A DNA stretch of 64,000 nt, taken from Rhizobium ruizarguesonis. Lineage in GTDB: Bacteria > Pseudomonadota > Alphaproteobacteria > Rhizobiales > Rhizobiaceae. The notes beneath the pieces are model-generated. The model had not been told where the DNA came from. It saw only the letters and a list, made by a program, of their open reading frames with translations, and searched no databases. The position numbers and the translations under genes were made by a program. This document shows positions 8,753 to 17,336 of this stretch, in pieces. Every line of letters begins with the position of its first letter. The first letter of the stretch is position 1. The stretch spans positions 39,950 through 103,949 of the forward strand of contig NZ_PQIG01000074.1 in NCBI RefSeq assembly GCF_012349115.1, read 5' to 3'.

Positions 8753-9388
8753 ATGACACAGCTCATCAATGCCCTTGGCTTCTGGAATACGACTGCGACG
8801 CGCCACACCCCGATCGAAGATGTACAGGGCATATTCTCCGGCAGCTTCGTTGCGGCGCTCGGCCTTTATGTGCTCGCCAGCGCCGGCCTTCTCACCGGCA
8901 GCACGGCCGGCGTGGCCTTCCTCCTGCATTATGCCTTCGGCGTCAATTTCGGCCTCGCCTTCTTCCTGCTCAACCTGCCGTTCTTCTATCTCTCGTGGAA
9001 GCGCCTCGGCATGGCCTTCACCATCAAGACCTTCATCGCCATCGGCCTGACCTCGGTGCTTGCCGATGTGCAGTCGCGCTTCCTGTCCATTTCGAGCATT
9101 CATCCGGCCTGGGCGGCCCTTCTCGGCGGCCTGCTGCTCGGCTTCGGCCTGCTGGCGCTTTATCGCCACCGCGCCAGCCTTGGCGGCGTCGGCATTCTCG
9201 GCATCTACCTGCAGGAGCGTTTCGGCATCCGTGCCGGCCTCGTCCAGCTCGCGATCGACATGTGCGTGCTCGCCGCCGCCTTCTTCGTCACCACGCCGCC
9301 TGTCGTCTTTTATTCGGTGCTCGGCGCCGTCGTCCTCAACCTCTTCGTCGCCATCAACCACCGCGCCGACCGTTACATCGCGCTTTAG
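8753..9388 (+). CDS. YitT family membrane protein (paralog 1)
   Basis: A 211-residue integral membrane protein of the YitT (DUF161) family with five to six hydrophobic helices. Typical segments are GIFSGSFVAALGLYVL, the glycine-rich GLLTGSTAGVAFLLHY, FTIKTFIAIGLTS and HRASLGGVGILGIYLQ. The function is unestablished. The ATG at 8753 has a GGAG nine bases upstream and is preferred to one at 8723. A close paralog lies 2.1 kb downstream (10898-11530), and both are followed by the same kind of palindromic repeat. Confidence 0.88.
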   Translation: MTQLINALGFWNTTATRHTPIEDVQGIFSGSFVAALGLYVLASAGLLTGSTAGVAFLLHYAFGVNFGLAFFLLNLPFFYLSWKRLGMAFTIKTFIAIGLTSVLADVQSRFLSISSIHPAWAALLGGLLLGFGLLALYRHRASLGGVGILGIYLQERFGIRAGLVQLAIDMCVLAAAFFVTTPPVVFYSVLGAVVLNLFVAINHRADRYIAL

Positions 9389-9394
9389 TTTTAC

Positions 9395-9439
9395 GCATGC
9401 CCTTATCGCAAAATCGCCGCACAGTTTTGCGCGACATGC
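9395..9439. repeat. RIME-like palindromic repeat (degenerate GCATG type)
   Basis: This is a decayed copy of the element at 11593 and 56468. It retains TTTTACGCATG, TTATCGCAAAA and TTTTGCGCGACATGC, but one outer arm no longer matches. It begins seven bases after the YitT stop codon. Confidence 0.7.
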
Positions 9440-9541
9440 TCTAACGTTACAAATCGGTAAGCCATTCTAAACAAAACGTAACTTGCCTGTGATCGGTCTC
9501 GGCGCCAAACTCTGCTCGCGCCGGATTTGATGAGGTGAACT

Positions 9542-9709
9542 ATGTCAGATTTGGAAAAGCTTGTGAGACGCCGTATGCAGGAAGAACGCGCCAAGGGCGC
9601 TTCCGCAGAAGAAATTGCGAAAGTCGTCCGAGACATATTCAACAGCATGGACCTCTCGGGCAATCGGTTTGACGCCGTTGCCGTACGAGCCACCAGGGAT
9701 CACGAGTGA
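9542..9709 (+). CDS. Small charged protein of 55 residues
   Basis: A short ORF starts with ATG at 9542 behind a GAGGTG seven bases upstream. It encodes MSDLEKLVRRRMQEER, then KGASAEEIAKVVRDIF, and ends after 55 residues at 9709. The product is strongly helical and amphipathic. A well-formed hairpin follows 11 bases after the stop, so the ORF has a ribosome site, a sensible sequence and a terminator. I do not recognise a family; it could bind a protein partner or nucleic acid. Confidence 0.6.
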   Translation: MSDLEKLVRRRMQEERAKGASAEEIAKVVRDIFNSMDLSGNRFDAVAVRATRDHE

Positions 9710-9720
9710 TCCGATATTCG

Positions 9721-9745
9721 ACCGACCCGAGATTTTCGGGTCGGT
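9721..9745 (+). terminator. Hairpin after the small ORF
   Basis: A perfect 10-bp stem, ACCGACCCGA and TCGGGTCGGT, with a 5-base loop GATTT. The U-tract after it is poor, so on the + strand it may be a stabilising 3' end or an imperfect terminator. The convergent AhpD-like gene ends 34 bases further on and could also use it. Confidence 0.6.
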
Positions 9746-9778
9746 TGCCAGGATGAATTCTCGGTACGCAGATATCGA

Positions 9779-10240
9779 TCAGGCGGCCTTCGTTGCCGCA
9801 TCGAGCGGATGCTGTGAGCGGAAGCCGACGGCAAGCCGGTTCCAGATGTTGATGGCGCCGATCGCCACCGTAATCTTCGTCATTTCTTCTTCGGAGAAAT
9901 GTGCCTTCAGCGTCTCGTAGTCGGCATCCGGCGCGCCTGTTTTGGCGATATTGGTCACTGAATCCACCCAGCCGAGCAGCGCCCGTTCGCGGGCGTCATA
10001 GACCGGCGATTCCCGCCAGACGCACATCAGGTTGATCCATTGTTCGGAGAGCCCATCATGGCGGGCTTCCTTCACATGCATGTCGACGCAATAGGCGCAG
10101 CCATTGATCTGCGAGGCGCGCAGCTTGATCAGGTGGATGAAGCGGCGCTCCAGTCCGGAGGACTGGACATATTGCTCGAGCGCGGCGACCGCCTTGTAGG
10201 CATCGGGAGCGGCTTTGGCGAAGTTGAAACGTGGTTGCAT
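9779..10240 (-). CDS. AhpD-like carboxymuconolactone decarboxylase family protein
   Basis: A 153-residue protein of the CMD/AhpD fold with the family redox motif CAYCVDMH, in which two cysteines and a downstream His act as a peroxidase-type centre. Flanking segments FIHLIKLRASQINGC and ALLGWVDSVTNI are typical. A probable role is alkylhydroperoxidase-like detoxification; the physiological partner is unknown. The ATG at 10240 follows an AAGGAG. The Rrf2 gene ends 23 bases upstream on the same strand, so regulator and enzyme are probably co-transcribed. Confidence 0.9.
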   Translation of the reverse strand: MQPRFNFAKAAPDAYKAVAALEQYVQSSGLERRFIHLIKLRASQINGCAYCVDMHVKEARHDGLSEQWINLMCVWRESPVYDARERALLGWVDSVTNIAKTGAPDADYETLKAHFSEEEMTKITVAIGAINIWNRLAVGFRSQHPLDAATKAA

Positions 10241-10263
10241 GGTCTTTCTCCTTTGTTGGTGGC

Positions 10264-10764
10264 TCAACGAGCCGTCTTGCGTTCATGGATTTCAAGGAAA
10301 GCGCAGCCTCTAGCTGCGATCGATCCGTCGTCGAGAGCGTTCAGCTCGATGCCGAGATCGGCAATGCTCGTCTTGGCAAGTTCGGCCCGATAGACCCGTT
10401 CGGCTCTGAGCATCGCCGCGCTGATGTTGCAGGGCGAGGCAAAGAAGCGATCGGAGACCGGGTTCGGTCCGCGCTGGCGGATTTCGGCGCAGCGGAAGGC
10501 GGGCGCCGGTCCTTCGACCGCGATCACGATGTCGAGCAGCGAAATGTCCTTCGCCGCCTTTGCCAGCCGATATCCGCCCTTCGGCCCCGGTACGGTATCG
10601 AGGATGCCGGCGCCCGACAGTGCCTGCAGATGCTTCAGCAGATAACTCGTCGAGACGCCGTGGAATTCCGCCAGCGCGGCCGCCGATAGCACGCCGCCCT
10701 CGGAGAGGCCGGAAAGCATCGCAACGCTGTGAATGGCCTGCTCGACCCCATCGCCCATCTTCAT
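10264..10764 (-). CDS. Rrf2 family transcriptional regulator
   Basis: A 166-residue winged-helix regulator of the Rrf2 family: LSAAALAEFHGVSTSYLLKHLQAL is the recognition helix region and GPKGGYRLAKAAKDISLLDIV the wing. Three cysteines (RCAEI, SPCNI, RGCAF) could hold an iron-sulfur cluster or sense oxidants, although spacing was not compared with IscR/NsrR. The start at 10764 is preferred because GAGGAGG lies seven to eight bases upstream; an ATG at 10803 would add 13 residues. Likely targets are itself and the AhpD-like gene that follows. Confidence 0.88.
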   Translation of the reverse strand: MKMGDGVEQAIHSVAMLSGLSEGGVLSAAALAEFHGVSTSYLLKHLQALSGAGILDTVPGPKGGYRLAKAAKDISLLDIVIAVEGPAPAFRCAEIRQRGPNPVSDRFFASPCNISAAMLRAERVYRAELAKTSIADLGIELNALDDGSIAARGCAFLEIHERKTAR

Positions 10765-10790
10765 CCACGTGGCCTCCTCAATTCGTGGAT
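10763..10790. promoter_or_regulatory. Putative Rrf2 auto-operator over the ribosome site
   Basis: Inverted repeat ATCCACG and CGTGGAT with a 14-base spacer. It covers the start codon and Shine-Dalgarno sequence of the Rrf2 gene. This placement suits autorepression of the regulator/AhpD operon, but it is inference from symmetry and position. Confidence 0.45.
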
Positions 10791-10897
10791 AAAAAATATC
10801 CATGATTATGCCGCCTGTCAAGAGACGTCCGCGTTGCTTGCCACTTGCCTTTATCCTGACCCCGGATAGAAGACGGAAAAGCCGACAGGGGAACATC

Positions 10898-11530
10898 ATG
10901 GCATCCAACGCTTTCGCAGGCCTTCTGAATTCCAGCGCCGATCGCCACTCGCTGCTGGACGACGCCCAGGGCATCGTCGCCGGCAGCATGCTCGCCGTTC
11001 TCGGCGTAACGCTTCCCTCCGGCGCCGGACTGCTTGCCGGCGGCACGGCGGGCCTTGCCTTCCTCGCACATTATGCGACGGGCTTCAGCTTCGGCCTCTG
11101 CTTCTTTGTCGTGAACCTGCCCTTCTATTATCTCGCCTTCCGCCGCTTGGGCCTCGCCTTCACCATCAAGACCTTCGCCGCCATCGCGCTGACCTCGGTC
11201 CTGTCCGAATTCGTCTCGGGCTTCATCAGCATGGCGCATGTCGATCCTTTCGCCGGTGCGCTCTTCGGCGGTCTCGTCATCGGCGCCGGCATGCTGGCGC
11301 TCTTCCGCCACCGCGCCAGCCTCGGCGGCATCGGCATTCTCGCCCTCTATATCCAGGATCGCTTCGGCTGGCGGGCCGGCTTCGTCCAGCTCGGCTTCGA
11401 CGGCATCATCCTGGCGCTGTCCTTCTTCGTCGCAAGCCCCTTCATCATCGCCTGCTCCGTGCTTGGTGCGATCGTTCTCAACCTGACGATTGCCATCAAC
11501 CACCGCAAGGACCGCTATATCGCCATGTGA
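10898..11530 (+). CDS. YitT family membrane protein (paralog 2)
   Basis: A 210-residue integral membrane protein with the same layout as the gene at 8753: DDAQGIVAGSMLAVLGV, AGGTAGLAFLAHYATGF, LAFTIKTFAAIALTSVL, FRHRASLGGIGILALYIQ and the common ending AINHRKDRYIAM. The ATG at 10898 follows AGGGGAACATC; the longer frame from 10802 has no support. The family function is not known. The pair probably arose by duplication, with the Rrf2/AhpD genes lying between the copies. Confidence 0.88.
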   Translation: MASNAFAGLLNSSADRHSLLDDAQGIVAGSMLAVLGVTLPSGAGLLAGGTAGLAFLAHYATGFSFGLCFFVVNLPFYYLAFRRLGLAFTIKTFAAIALTSVLSEFVSGFISMAHVDPFAGALFGGLVIGAGMLALFRHRASLGGIGILALYIQDRFGWRAGFVQLGFDGIILALSFFVASPFIIACSVLGAIVLNLTIAINHRKDRYIAM

Positions 11531-11536
11531 ATTGCT

Positions 11537-11640
11537 AATGCGCGTCGCGATCTTTCAGATTCGCTCCTCGCGCTTTAGCTCTTTGTTTTTACGCATGTCG
11601 TTATCGCAAAACCGCTGCACACTTTTGCGCGACATGCTTT
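11537..11640. repeat. RIME-like palindromic repeat, full-length copy
   Basis: About 104 bp. A leading part (GCGTCGCGATCTTTCAGAT, then GCGCTTTAG) is followed by the palindrome with arms GCATGTCG (11593-11600) and CGACATGC (11630-11637). The copy at 56414-56515 has the same two-part structure, which suggests a composite element about 105 bp long that is sometimes trimmed to the palindrome only. Confidence 0.85.
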
Positions 11641-11682
11641 GGCCGCTCTTCTCTTTCCCCGGCGTTTCACTAGTTTCAGGGC

Positions 11683-14193
11683 GTGGACCAGATCGATTCC
11701 GAAGCCCGCACACTGCTTCCTGCCGCCTTTACCCGCTGGTTTGCGGAAAAGGGCTGGCGGCCGCGCGCCCATCAGCTGGAACTGCTCGCCCGCGCCGAGG
11801 CCGGCGAAAGCACGCTGCTGATTGCGCCGACCGGCGCCGGCAAGACGCTCGCCGGGTTTCTGCCGTCGCTCACCGATCTCACCCGCCGCGGCCGGATACC
11901 GCCCGGCTCCGCCTTCACCGGCATCCACACCCTCTATGTCTCGCCGCTGAAGGCGCTTGCCATCGATATCGAGCGCAATCTGATGAAACCGGTTGCGGAG
12001 ATGGGCCTGCCGGTCACCGTCGAAAACCGCACCGGCGACACGCCGAACGCCAAGCGCCAGCGCCAGAAGCTCAGCCCGCCGGATATTCTGCTGACGACGC
12101 CGGAACAGGTCGCCCTGCTGCTGGCGAACCGCGAGGCCGAGCGCTTCTTCAAGGACCTGAAATATATCGTCCTCGACGAGCTGCATTCACTGGTCACCTC
12201 CAAGCGCGGCCACATGCTTTCGCTCGGCCTTGCCCGCCTGCGCCGCCTTGCCCCCGGCCTCCAGACCATCGGCCTGTCGGCCACCGTCGCCGAACCCATG
12301 GATCTGCAGAAATGGCTGGTCGGCCAGGAAGAGGGTAGCGAACATTATGCCGGCCTCGTTGTCGTCGAAGGCGGCGCCAAGCCCGATATCTCGATTCTGT
12401 CGACCGAAGAGCACATTCCCTGGTCCGGCCATTCCGCCCGATATGCCATTCCCGATGTCTACCGGCATCTTGTCGAACATCGCACGACGCTGCTCTTCGT
12501 CAACACCCGCAGCCAGGCCGAAATGCTTTTCCAGGCACTCTGGACGATCAATGACGGCAACCTGCCGATCGCGCTCCACCACGGCTCCCTCGATGTCGCC
12601 CAGCGCCGCAAGGTCGAGGCGGCGATGGCCGAAAACCGGCTGCGCGCCGTCGTTGCCACCTCCACTCTCGATCTCGGCATCGACTGGGGCGATGTCGATC
12701 TCGTCATCCATGTCGGCGCGCCGAAGGGCGCCTCGCGTCTTGCCCAGCGCATCGGCCGCGCCAATCACCGCATGGACGAGCCCTCGAAGGCGATCCTGGT
12801 TCCCGCCAACCGTTTCGAGGTCATGGAGTGTCAGGCCGCCCTCGATGCCAATTATATCGGCGCGCAGGATACCCCGCCCGTCGGCCGCGGTGCGCTCGAC
12901 GTGCTCGCCCAGCATGTGCTCGGCATGGCCTGCGCCGAGCCTTTCGACATGCTGGAACTCTACGATGAGGTCACCAGCGCCTCGCCCTATGCCGATCTCA
13001 GCTGGGAGACCTTCGAGCGCATCGTCGATTTCGTCGCGACCGGCGGTTATGCGCTCCGCACCTACGAGCGTTACGCCCGCATCCGCAAGACCGGGGAGGG
13101 CCGCTGGCGCGTCTCCAATCCTGCGGTCGCCCAGCAATACCGCCTCAACCTCGGCACCATCGTCGAAAGCCCGATGCTGAATATCCGCATGGTCAAGCGC
13201 GGCGAGGGCGGCAGGATCGGCCGTGGCGGCGCCACGCTGGGGAAGGTCGAGGAATATTTCCTCGAGCAAATGTCGCCGGGCGACACCTTCGTCTTCTCCG
13301 GCAAGGTGCTGCGCTTCGAGGGCATTCGCGAAAATGAGTGCATGGCGTCGCAGGCCTTTTCGCTCGATCCGAAAATCCCGTCCTATAATGGCGGCAAGTT
13401 TCCGCTGTCGACCTATCTGGCCGAGCAGGTGCGGGCGATGATCGCCGATCCCGATCGCTGGCGCCGCCTGCCGGATCAGGTGCGCGACTGGCTGTCGCTG
13501 CAGAACGACAAGTCGATGCTGCCGAAGCGCGACGAGTTCCTGATCGAAACCTTTCCGCGCGGCAGCCGCGGCTACATGGTCGCCTATCCCTTCGAAGGCC
13601 GTCTCGCCCACCAGACGCTCGGCATGCTGCTGACCCGCCGGCTGGAGCGGATAGGCGCCAAACCGCTCGGTTTCGTCGCCACCGATTATTCGCTTGCCAT
13701 CTGGGGCCTCGAGGATATGGGGCTGATGATCCGCAACGGCCGGCTCAGCCTCTCCGACCTCTTCGACGAAGACATGCTCGGCGACGATCTCGAAGCCTGG
13801 CTGGACGAATCCTTCCTGTTGAAGCGCACTTTCCGCAATTGCGCGGTGATTGCAGGCTTGATCGAGCGCCGCCATCCGGGCAAGGAAAAGAGCGGCCGGC
13901 AGATCACCGTCTCCGCCGACCTGATCTACGACGTGCTGCGCAGCCACGAACCGGATCACATCCTCCTGCAGGCGACGCGGCAGGATGCGGCGACGGGACT
14001 TTTGGATATTGGCCGTCTTGGCGATATGCTGAGACGAATCAGGGGCCACATCACCCACCGCGCCCTCGACCATATTTCCCCGCTGGCCGTGCCGGTGATG
14101 CTGGAAATCGGACGCGAGGCGGTGCCGGGCGAGGCCCATGACGCACTCCTGGCCGAAGCGGCGGATGATCTGATCGCCGAAGCACTCGCCTGA
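11683..14193 (+). CDS. Lhr-type DEXH helicase of the ligase-associated DNA repair cluster
   Basis: An 836-residue superfamily 2 helicase. Walker A APTGAGKTLAG lies near residue 48, the DEXH box VLDELHS near residue 163, and SAT motif III GLSATVAEP and motif VI QRIGRANHRMD are present. The second half carries the winged-helix and C-terminal domain of Lhr-like helicases. The size fits the ligase-associated DNA damage response helicase group, smaller than full Lhr. The start codon is GTG at 11683. The PdeM-like phosphoesterase gene follows after 43 bp. The ligase and exonuclease that often accompany these genes are not in this window. Confidence 0.93.
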   Translation: MDQIDSEARTLLPAAFTRWFAEKGWRPRAHQLELLARAEAGESTLLIAPTGAGKTLAGFLPSLTDLTRRGRIPPGSAFTGIHTLYVSPLKALAIDIERNLMKPVAEMGLPVTVENRTGDTPNAKRQRQKLSPPDILLTTPEQVALLLANREAERFFKDLKYIVLDELHSLVTSKRGHMLSLGLARLRRLAPGLQTIGLSATVAEPMDLQKWLVGQEEGSEHYAGLVVVEGGAKPDISILSTEEHIPWSGHSARYAIPDVYRHLVEHRTTLLFVNTRSQAEMLFQALWTINDGNLPIALHHGSLDVAQRRKVEAAMAENRLRAVVATSTLDLGIDWGDVDLVIHVGAPKGASRLAQRIGRANHRMDEPSKAILVPANRFEVMECQAALDANYIGAQDTPPVGRGALDVLAQHVLGMACAEPFDMLELYDEVTSASPYADLSWETFERIVDFVATGGYALRTYERYARIRKTGEGRWRVSNPAVAQQYRLNLGTIVESPMLNIRMVKRGEGGRIGRGGATLGKVEEYFLEQMSPGDTFVFSGKVLRFEGIRENECMASQAFSLDPKIPSYNGGKFPLSTYLAEQVRAMIADPDRWRRLPDQVRDWLSLQNDKSMLPKRDEFLIETFPRGSRGYMVAYPFEGRLAHQTLGMLLTRRLERIGAKPLGFVATDYSLAIWGLEDMGLMIRNGRLSLSDLFDEDMLGDDLEAWLDESFLLKRTFRNCAVIAGLIERRHPGKEKSGRQITVSADLIYDVLRSHEPDHILLQATRQDAATGLLDIGRLGDMLRRIRGHITHRALDHISPLAVPVMLEIGREAVPGEAHDALLAEAADDLIAEALA

Positions 14194-14236
14194 TAAAAAA
14201 TTGGGCCTGACTGACGTATTTGGGAATAAGAGAGTG

Positions 14237-14962
14237 ATGAACCGCCTGGCGCTGGCGCGCGACATTTCAGGACTGGCCGCGATACCAGGCATCGAGACAT
14301 CGGTCCATGGCATTGCCGCCGTCTGCGATCCGCTTGGCGCCCTCTATCTGCCGGATACCGGCCTGCTCGTCGTCTCCGACCTGCATCTGGAAAAGGGTGC
14401 GGCCTTCGCGCGCCGCGGCATGATGCTGCCGCCTTACGATACGCTGGCGACGCTGACCGTCCTTGCCGCCGTCATCTCGCGTTATGATCCGAAGCTCGTC
14501 GTCTCGCTCGGCGACAATTTCCACGACCGCATCGGTTCGAAGCATCTGCCGGAGAATTTCCGCACGCTGATCGTCAATATGGCCCGCGGCCGCGAATGGA
14601 TCTGGATCAATGGCAACCATGATCCGGATGGCATCGTCGATCTGCCGGGCGCTTCCGCCGACGAGATGCATTATGCCGGCCTGACCTTCCGGCACGAGCC
14701 GAAGAACGGCTTGCAGAGCGGCGAAATCGCCGGCCACCTGCATCCGTCCGCGACCGTCCGCCGGCGTGAAAAATCCGTCCGCCGCCCGTGCTTTGCCACC
14801 GATGGCGCCCGCCTGCTGATGCCGGCTTTCGGCGTCATGAGCGGCGGTCTCGACCTTCGCCACAAGGCGATGCACGGTCTTTTCGACAAGGCGTCGCTGG
14901 TCGCGCATCTGTTGGGGCGGGATCGGATCTACTCGGTGCGGTATGGGAATTTGCAGGGATAG
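14237..14962 (+). CDS. pdeM: Ligase-associated phosphoesterase/endonuclease PdeM
   Basis: A 241-residue calcineurin-like metallophosphoesterase. All metal-binding motifs are visible: VVSDLHLEKG, GDNFHDR, NGNHDPDG and GHLHPSATV. This small, single-domain form next to an Lhr-type helicase is the PdeM group, proposed to process DNA ends during repair. The ATG at 14237 (MNRLALARD) is preferred to the TTG at 14201. It is probably co-transcribed with the helicase. Confidence 0.9.
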   Translation: MNRLALARDISGLAAIPGIETSVHGIAAVCDPLGALYLPDTGLLVVSDLHLEKGAAFARRGMMLPPYDTLATLTVLAAVISRYDPKLVVSLGDNFHDRIGSKHLPENFRTLIVNMARGREWIWINGNHDPDGIVDLPGASADEMHYAGLTFRHEPKNGLQSGEIAGHLHPSATVRRREKSVRRPCFATDGARLLMPAFGVMSGGLDLRHKAMHGLFDKASLVAHLLGRDRIYSVRYGNLQG

Positions 14963-15023
14963 CGCCTGTTATTCCAGGTCGGCGGGCTTTGCGGCTCTAC
15001 CCAAAATCCACCTGACACCAAGC

Positions 15024-15605
15024 TCAATCACACTCCTGCAACTGCCGCTGATACGTCCCGGCCATCCGCGCAAACTTCTGCGCCGTCTGCTGCAACTGCC
15101 CGTTCGAGCGCCAGTCGCCGCGTTTGTATCCCGTCGGCCCGGAATAATAGGCGAGATAGAGATTATAGGCATCGTTCAGCGGAATGCCGGTCTCCACGCT
15201 GTTCTGGTAGTGATACCAGCCGATGAAATCGATCGCGTCGGCGAAGTTCGCCCGCCGCGCGGTCCAGTTGCCGGTCTGCGACTGATAGTGATCCCAGGTC
15301 CCGTCGAGCGCCTGCGAATAGCCGTAGGCCGTCGAAGGCCGGGTCCAGGGAATGAAGCCGAACAGCTTGGTGCGCGGCGGCCGCGCATAGGGCTGGAAGC
15401 CGGATTCGGTATACATCGTCGCCATCAGGATCGGCACGGGCACGCCGTATTTCTTCTCCGTCCGCTCGGCGGCACTCTGCCAGCTGGAGAAGAGCCCGTC
15501 GCGCTCGTCGAAGACGGCACAGATGTTCCTCGTCTGCTTCGGCGCCGTCGCGCAGCCGGCAAGCAGCGCGAGACCCACGGCCGTCAGAACGATACGAGTA
15601 CGCAT
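15024..15605 (-). CDS. Lytic-transglycosylase-like (SLT) lipoprotein
   Basis: A 193-residue lipoprotein: signal peptide with lipobox LLAGCATAP. The domain is lysozyme-like, with ILMATMYTESGFQPYA carrying the likely catalytic Glu, AYGYSQALDGTWDHYQ and a C-terminal ALYLAYYSGP-like segment (YNLYLAYYSGPTGYKRG). It probably cleaves or binds peptidoglycan glycan strands in the periplasm. It stands alone and is convergent with the phosphoesterase gene. Confidence 0.88.
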   Translation of the reverse strand: MRTRIVLTAVGLALLAGCATAPKQTRNICAVFDERDGLFSSWQSAAERTEKKYGVPVPILMATMYTESGFQPYARPPRTKLFGFIPWTRPSTAYGYSQALDGTWDHYQSQTGNWTARRANFADAIDFIGWYHYQNSVETGIPLNDAYNLYLAYYSGPTGYKRGDWRSNGQLQQTAQKFARMAGTYQRQLQECD

Positions 15606-15753
15606 AACAAAACCTCTCGTTTCCGAGAGATTACTAACTCGTAAATGTTAAAAACCGGTTTTTAGTCGAATGCGAACTTCCCAGGCTGCTCTCCTGTGCG
15701 GCCAGGGATGGATACCCTGGCCTGACCACCGGGACGGCATCGCATCAAAATCC

Positions 15754-16311
15754 TTAAGCCTTGACGGGCTCGTAGCGCAGGATCACCGCGCCGCCTTCCG
15801 TCGTCGAGGATTCGATGAGCTTCAGCGGCACCTGGCCCTCTGCCTGTTTGAAAAGTGGATTGCCGCCGCCGAGGATCACCGGCACCAGGCAAACCCTGAC
15901 TTCATCGATAAGCCCCGCTTTCAGCAGGCTGTCGGCAAGCTCGGCGCTGCCGAAGATGAAGATCGTCTTGCCGTCCTCCTGCTTCAGCCGCGTCAATTCG
16001 GGGATCGGATCGCTGACGACGCGGGCATTGTTCCAGCCGGGCTCGGTCATCGTCCGCGACACGGCGATCTTGGCGATGCCGTTCATATAGGCTTTGATCT
16101 CACCTTCGCCCTCGGCGGTCGGCCAGTAGGAGGCCATGCCCTCATAGGTCTTGCGGCCGAAGACCAGCAGATCGCTTTCCCTGCCGAACTGTTCGGCATA
16201 GCGCTGCAATTCAGGCCCCCAGGCGAGATTGTGGAAGTCGATATCCCACGGCTTCGTGCCTTCGAAATAACCATCGAGCGTCATCAGGTTCCAGACAACA
16301 AGCTTCCTCAT
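15754..16311 (-). CDS. Dihydrofolate reductase / RibD C-terminal family protein
   Basis: A 185-residue protein of the DHFR-like RibD_C group: MRKLVVWNLMTLDGYFEG at the start, DLLVFGRKTYEGMASYWP, the NADPH-site segment IFIFGSAELADSLLKAGLIDEV and the ending PVILGGGNPLF. Members reduce various carbonyl or pteridine-like substrates; the specific reaction is unknown. The start at 16311 is chosen since AAGGAGG is six bases away; the ATG at 16317 is adjacent to it. Confidence 0.88.
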   Translation of the reverse strand: MRKLVVWNLMTLDGYFEGTKPWDIDFHNLAWGPELQRYAEQFGRESDLLVFGRKTYEGMASYWPTAEGEGEIKAYMNGIAKIAVSRTMTEPGWNNARVVSDPIPELTRLKQEDGKTIFIFGSAELADSLLKAGLIDEVRVCLVPVILGGGNPLFKQAEGQVPLKLIESSTTEGGAVILRYEPVKA

Positions 16312-16535
16312 TTCCATCCTCCTTCTGAATTGCCAATCAAGATAAAACCGATTGCGTTTAGCAACTGGTTGAAAACTAGATCGACTGATAGCAAAATGCA
16401 AGCGGTTTTTGGGGGCATGGATGAGCTGCCGCCAAAACATCCGCGTAGCAGCTCCCGCACAGCGGGCTCGACGCCCGACCCAATTCGATCGCAGAAATCA
16501 ATAGAGGAAATGGAGCCTCGCGCCTTGGCGGCGGA

Positions 16536-17336
16536 TCAGTCCTTGCGGAAGATCAGGCTGGCACCCCAGCCGGTGATCACGGCGAGCAGCACGGCCGCAC
16601 AGCCGTAGAGGATCGGCTGATCATGCGCCGCATCGGTGATCGTCTGCTCGATGCCGGTCTTGATGACCCGCAGCGGCAGCGATTTCTCGGTCACGAAAAG
16701 ACCGCTCTTGAAGAGATAGGCGCGCACGCTATGCACGCCGTTCGGAATGTTCGCCGGCAAGCGCAGGCTCGCCTTGAAGAGGTTGGAGGAAACGAACCGC
16801 ACGCCGCTGGGGTTGCGGTCGTAGAGCCCGCCGCCCTGCTGCAGCCGCCGGAACGCCTCGCGGAACTCGCCGAGATTGCTGCCGTCGCCGACGAAGCCGA
16901 CCGGCGTCAGCGGAATGTGGTCGATTCCGATCCCCTGATCGGTCAGGTCAAGCGGCGTCACGATGTCGTCGATCATGCGTGAACTCGACATCGAATAGGA
17001 ATGCGGCACCGCTTCGAAGGTCATCGAGCGGGTGTTCACCCAGATGCCGAAGACGCGTTCCTTTTTGCGCACCGTCGCATCCTCGCGCGGGCCCTCCAAC
17101 ACCACGACCACGTCATATTGGCCGACGGCGAGCAGCAGCTGGTCGGTGTTCGAGAGCGCCCCGAAGATGGTCAGATCCGCACCGTGGAAATCCGAGGTGA
17201 TGGCGATTTCACTGGTCGACGTGCCGATTTCCAACCCTTCACGCACCGCCTCGGTTGCCTGCCCTGGCAGCCACTGGGCTCCGGCAGAAGCCGGCAGCAG
17301 GCAAAACAACGCGATGACGAAAACAGCCAAGCGCAT
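16536..17336 (-). CDS. TIGR02186 family exported protein
   Basis: A 266-residue protein with a signal peptide (MRLAVFVIALFCLLPASAGA), a beta-rich extracytoplasmic domain (SEIAITSDFHGADLTIFGAL, DVVVVLEGP) and a C-terminal membrane helix (YGCAAVLLAVITGWGASLIF) ending in FRKD. The family is known mainly in alphaproteobacteria beside TSUP exporters. Its start overlaps the TSUP stop, so the two genes form one unit, and a partner role in anion export is a fair inference. Confidence 0.88.
   Translation of the reverse strand: MRLAVFVIALFCLLPASAGAQWLPGQATEAVREGLEIGTSTSEIAITSDFHGADLTIFGALSNTDQLLLAVGQYDVVVVLEGPREDATVRKKERVFGIWVNTRSMTFEAVPHSYSMSSSRMIDDIVTPLDLTDQGIGIDHIPLTPVGFVGDGSNLGEFREAFRRLQQGGGLYDRNPSGVRFVSSNLFKASLRLPANIPNGVHSVRAYLFKSGLFVTEKSLPLRVIKTGIEQTITDAAHDQPILYGCAAVLLAVITGWGASLIFRKD

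Noticed and set aside
12187..14313. A 708-codon frame antisense to the helicase gene
   Set aside because: Long antisense frames are common in GC-rich genes; composition is unlike a protein and the helicase on the other strand is unambiguous.
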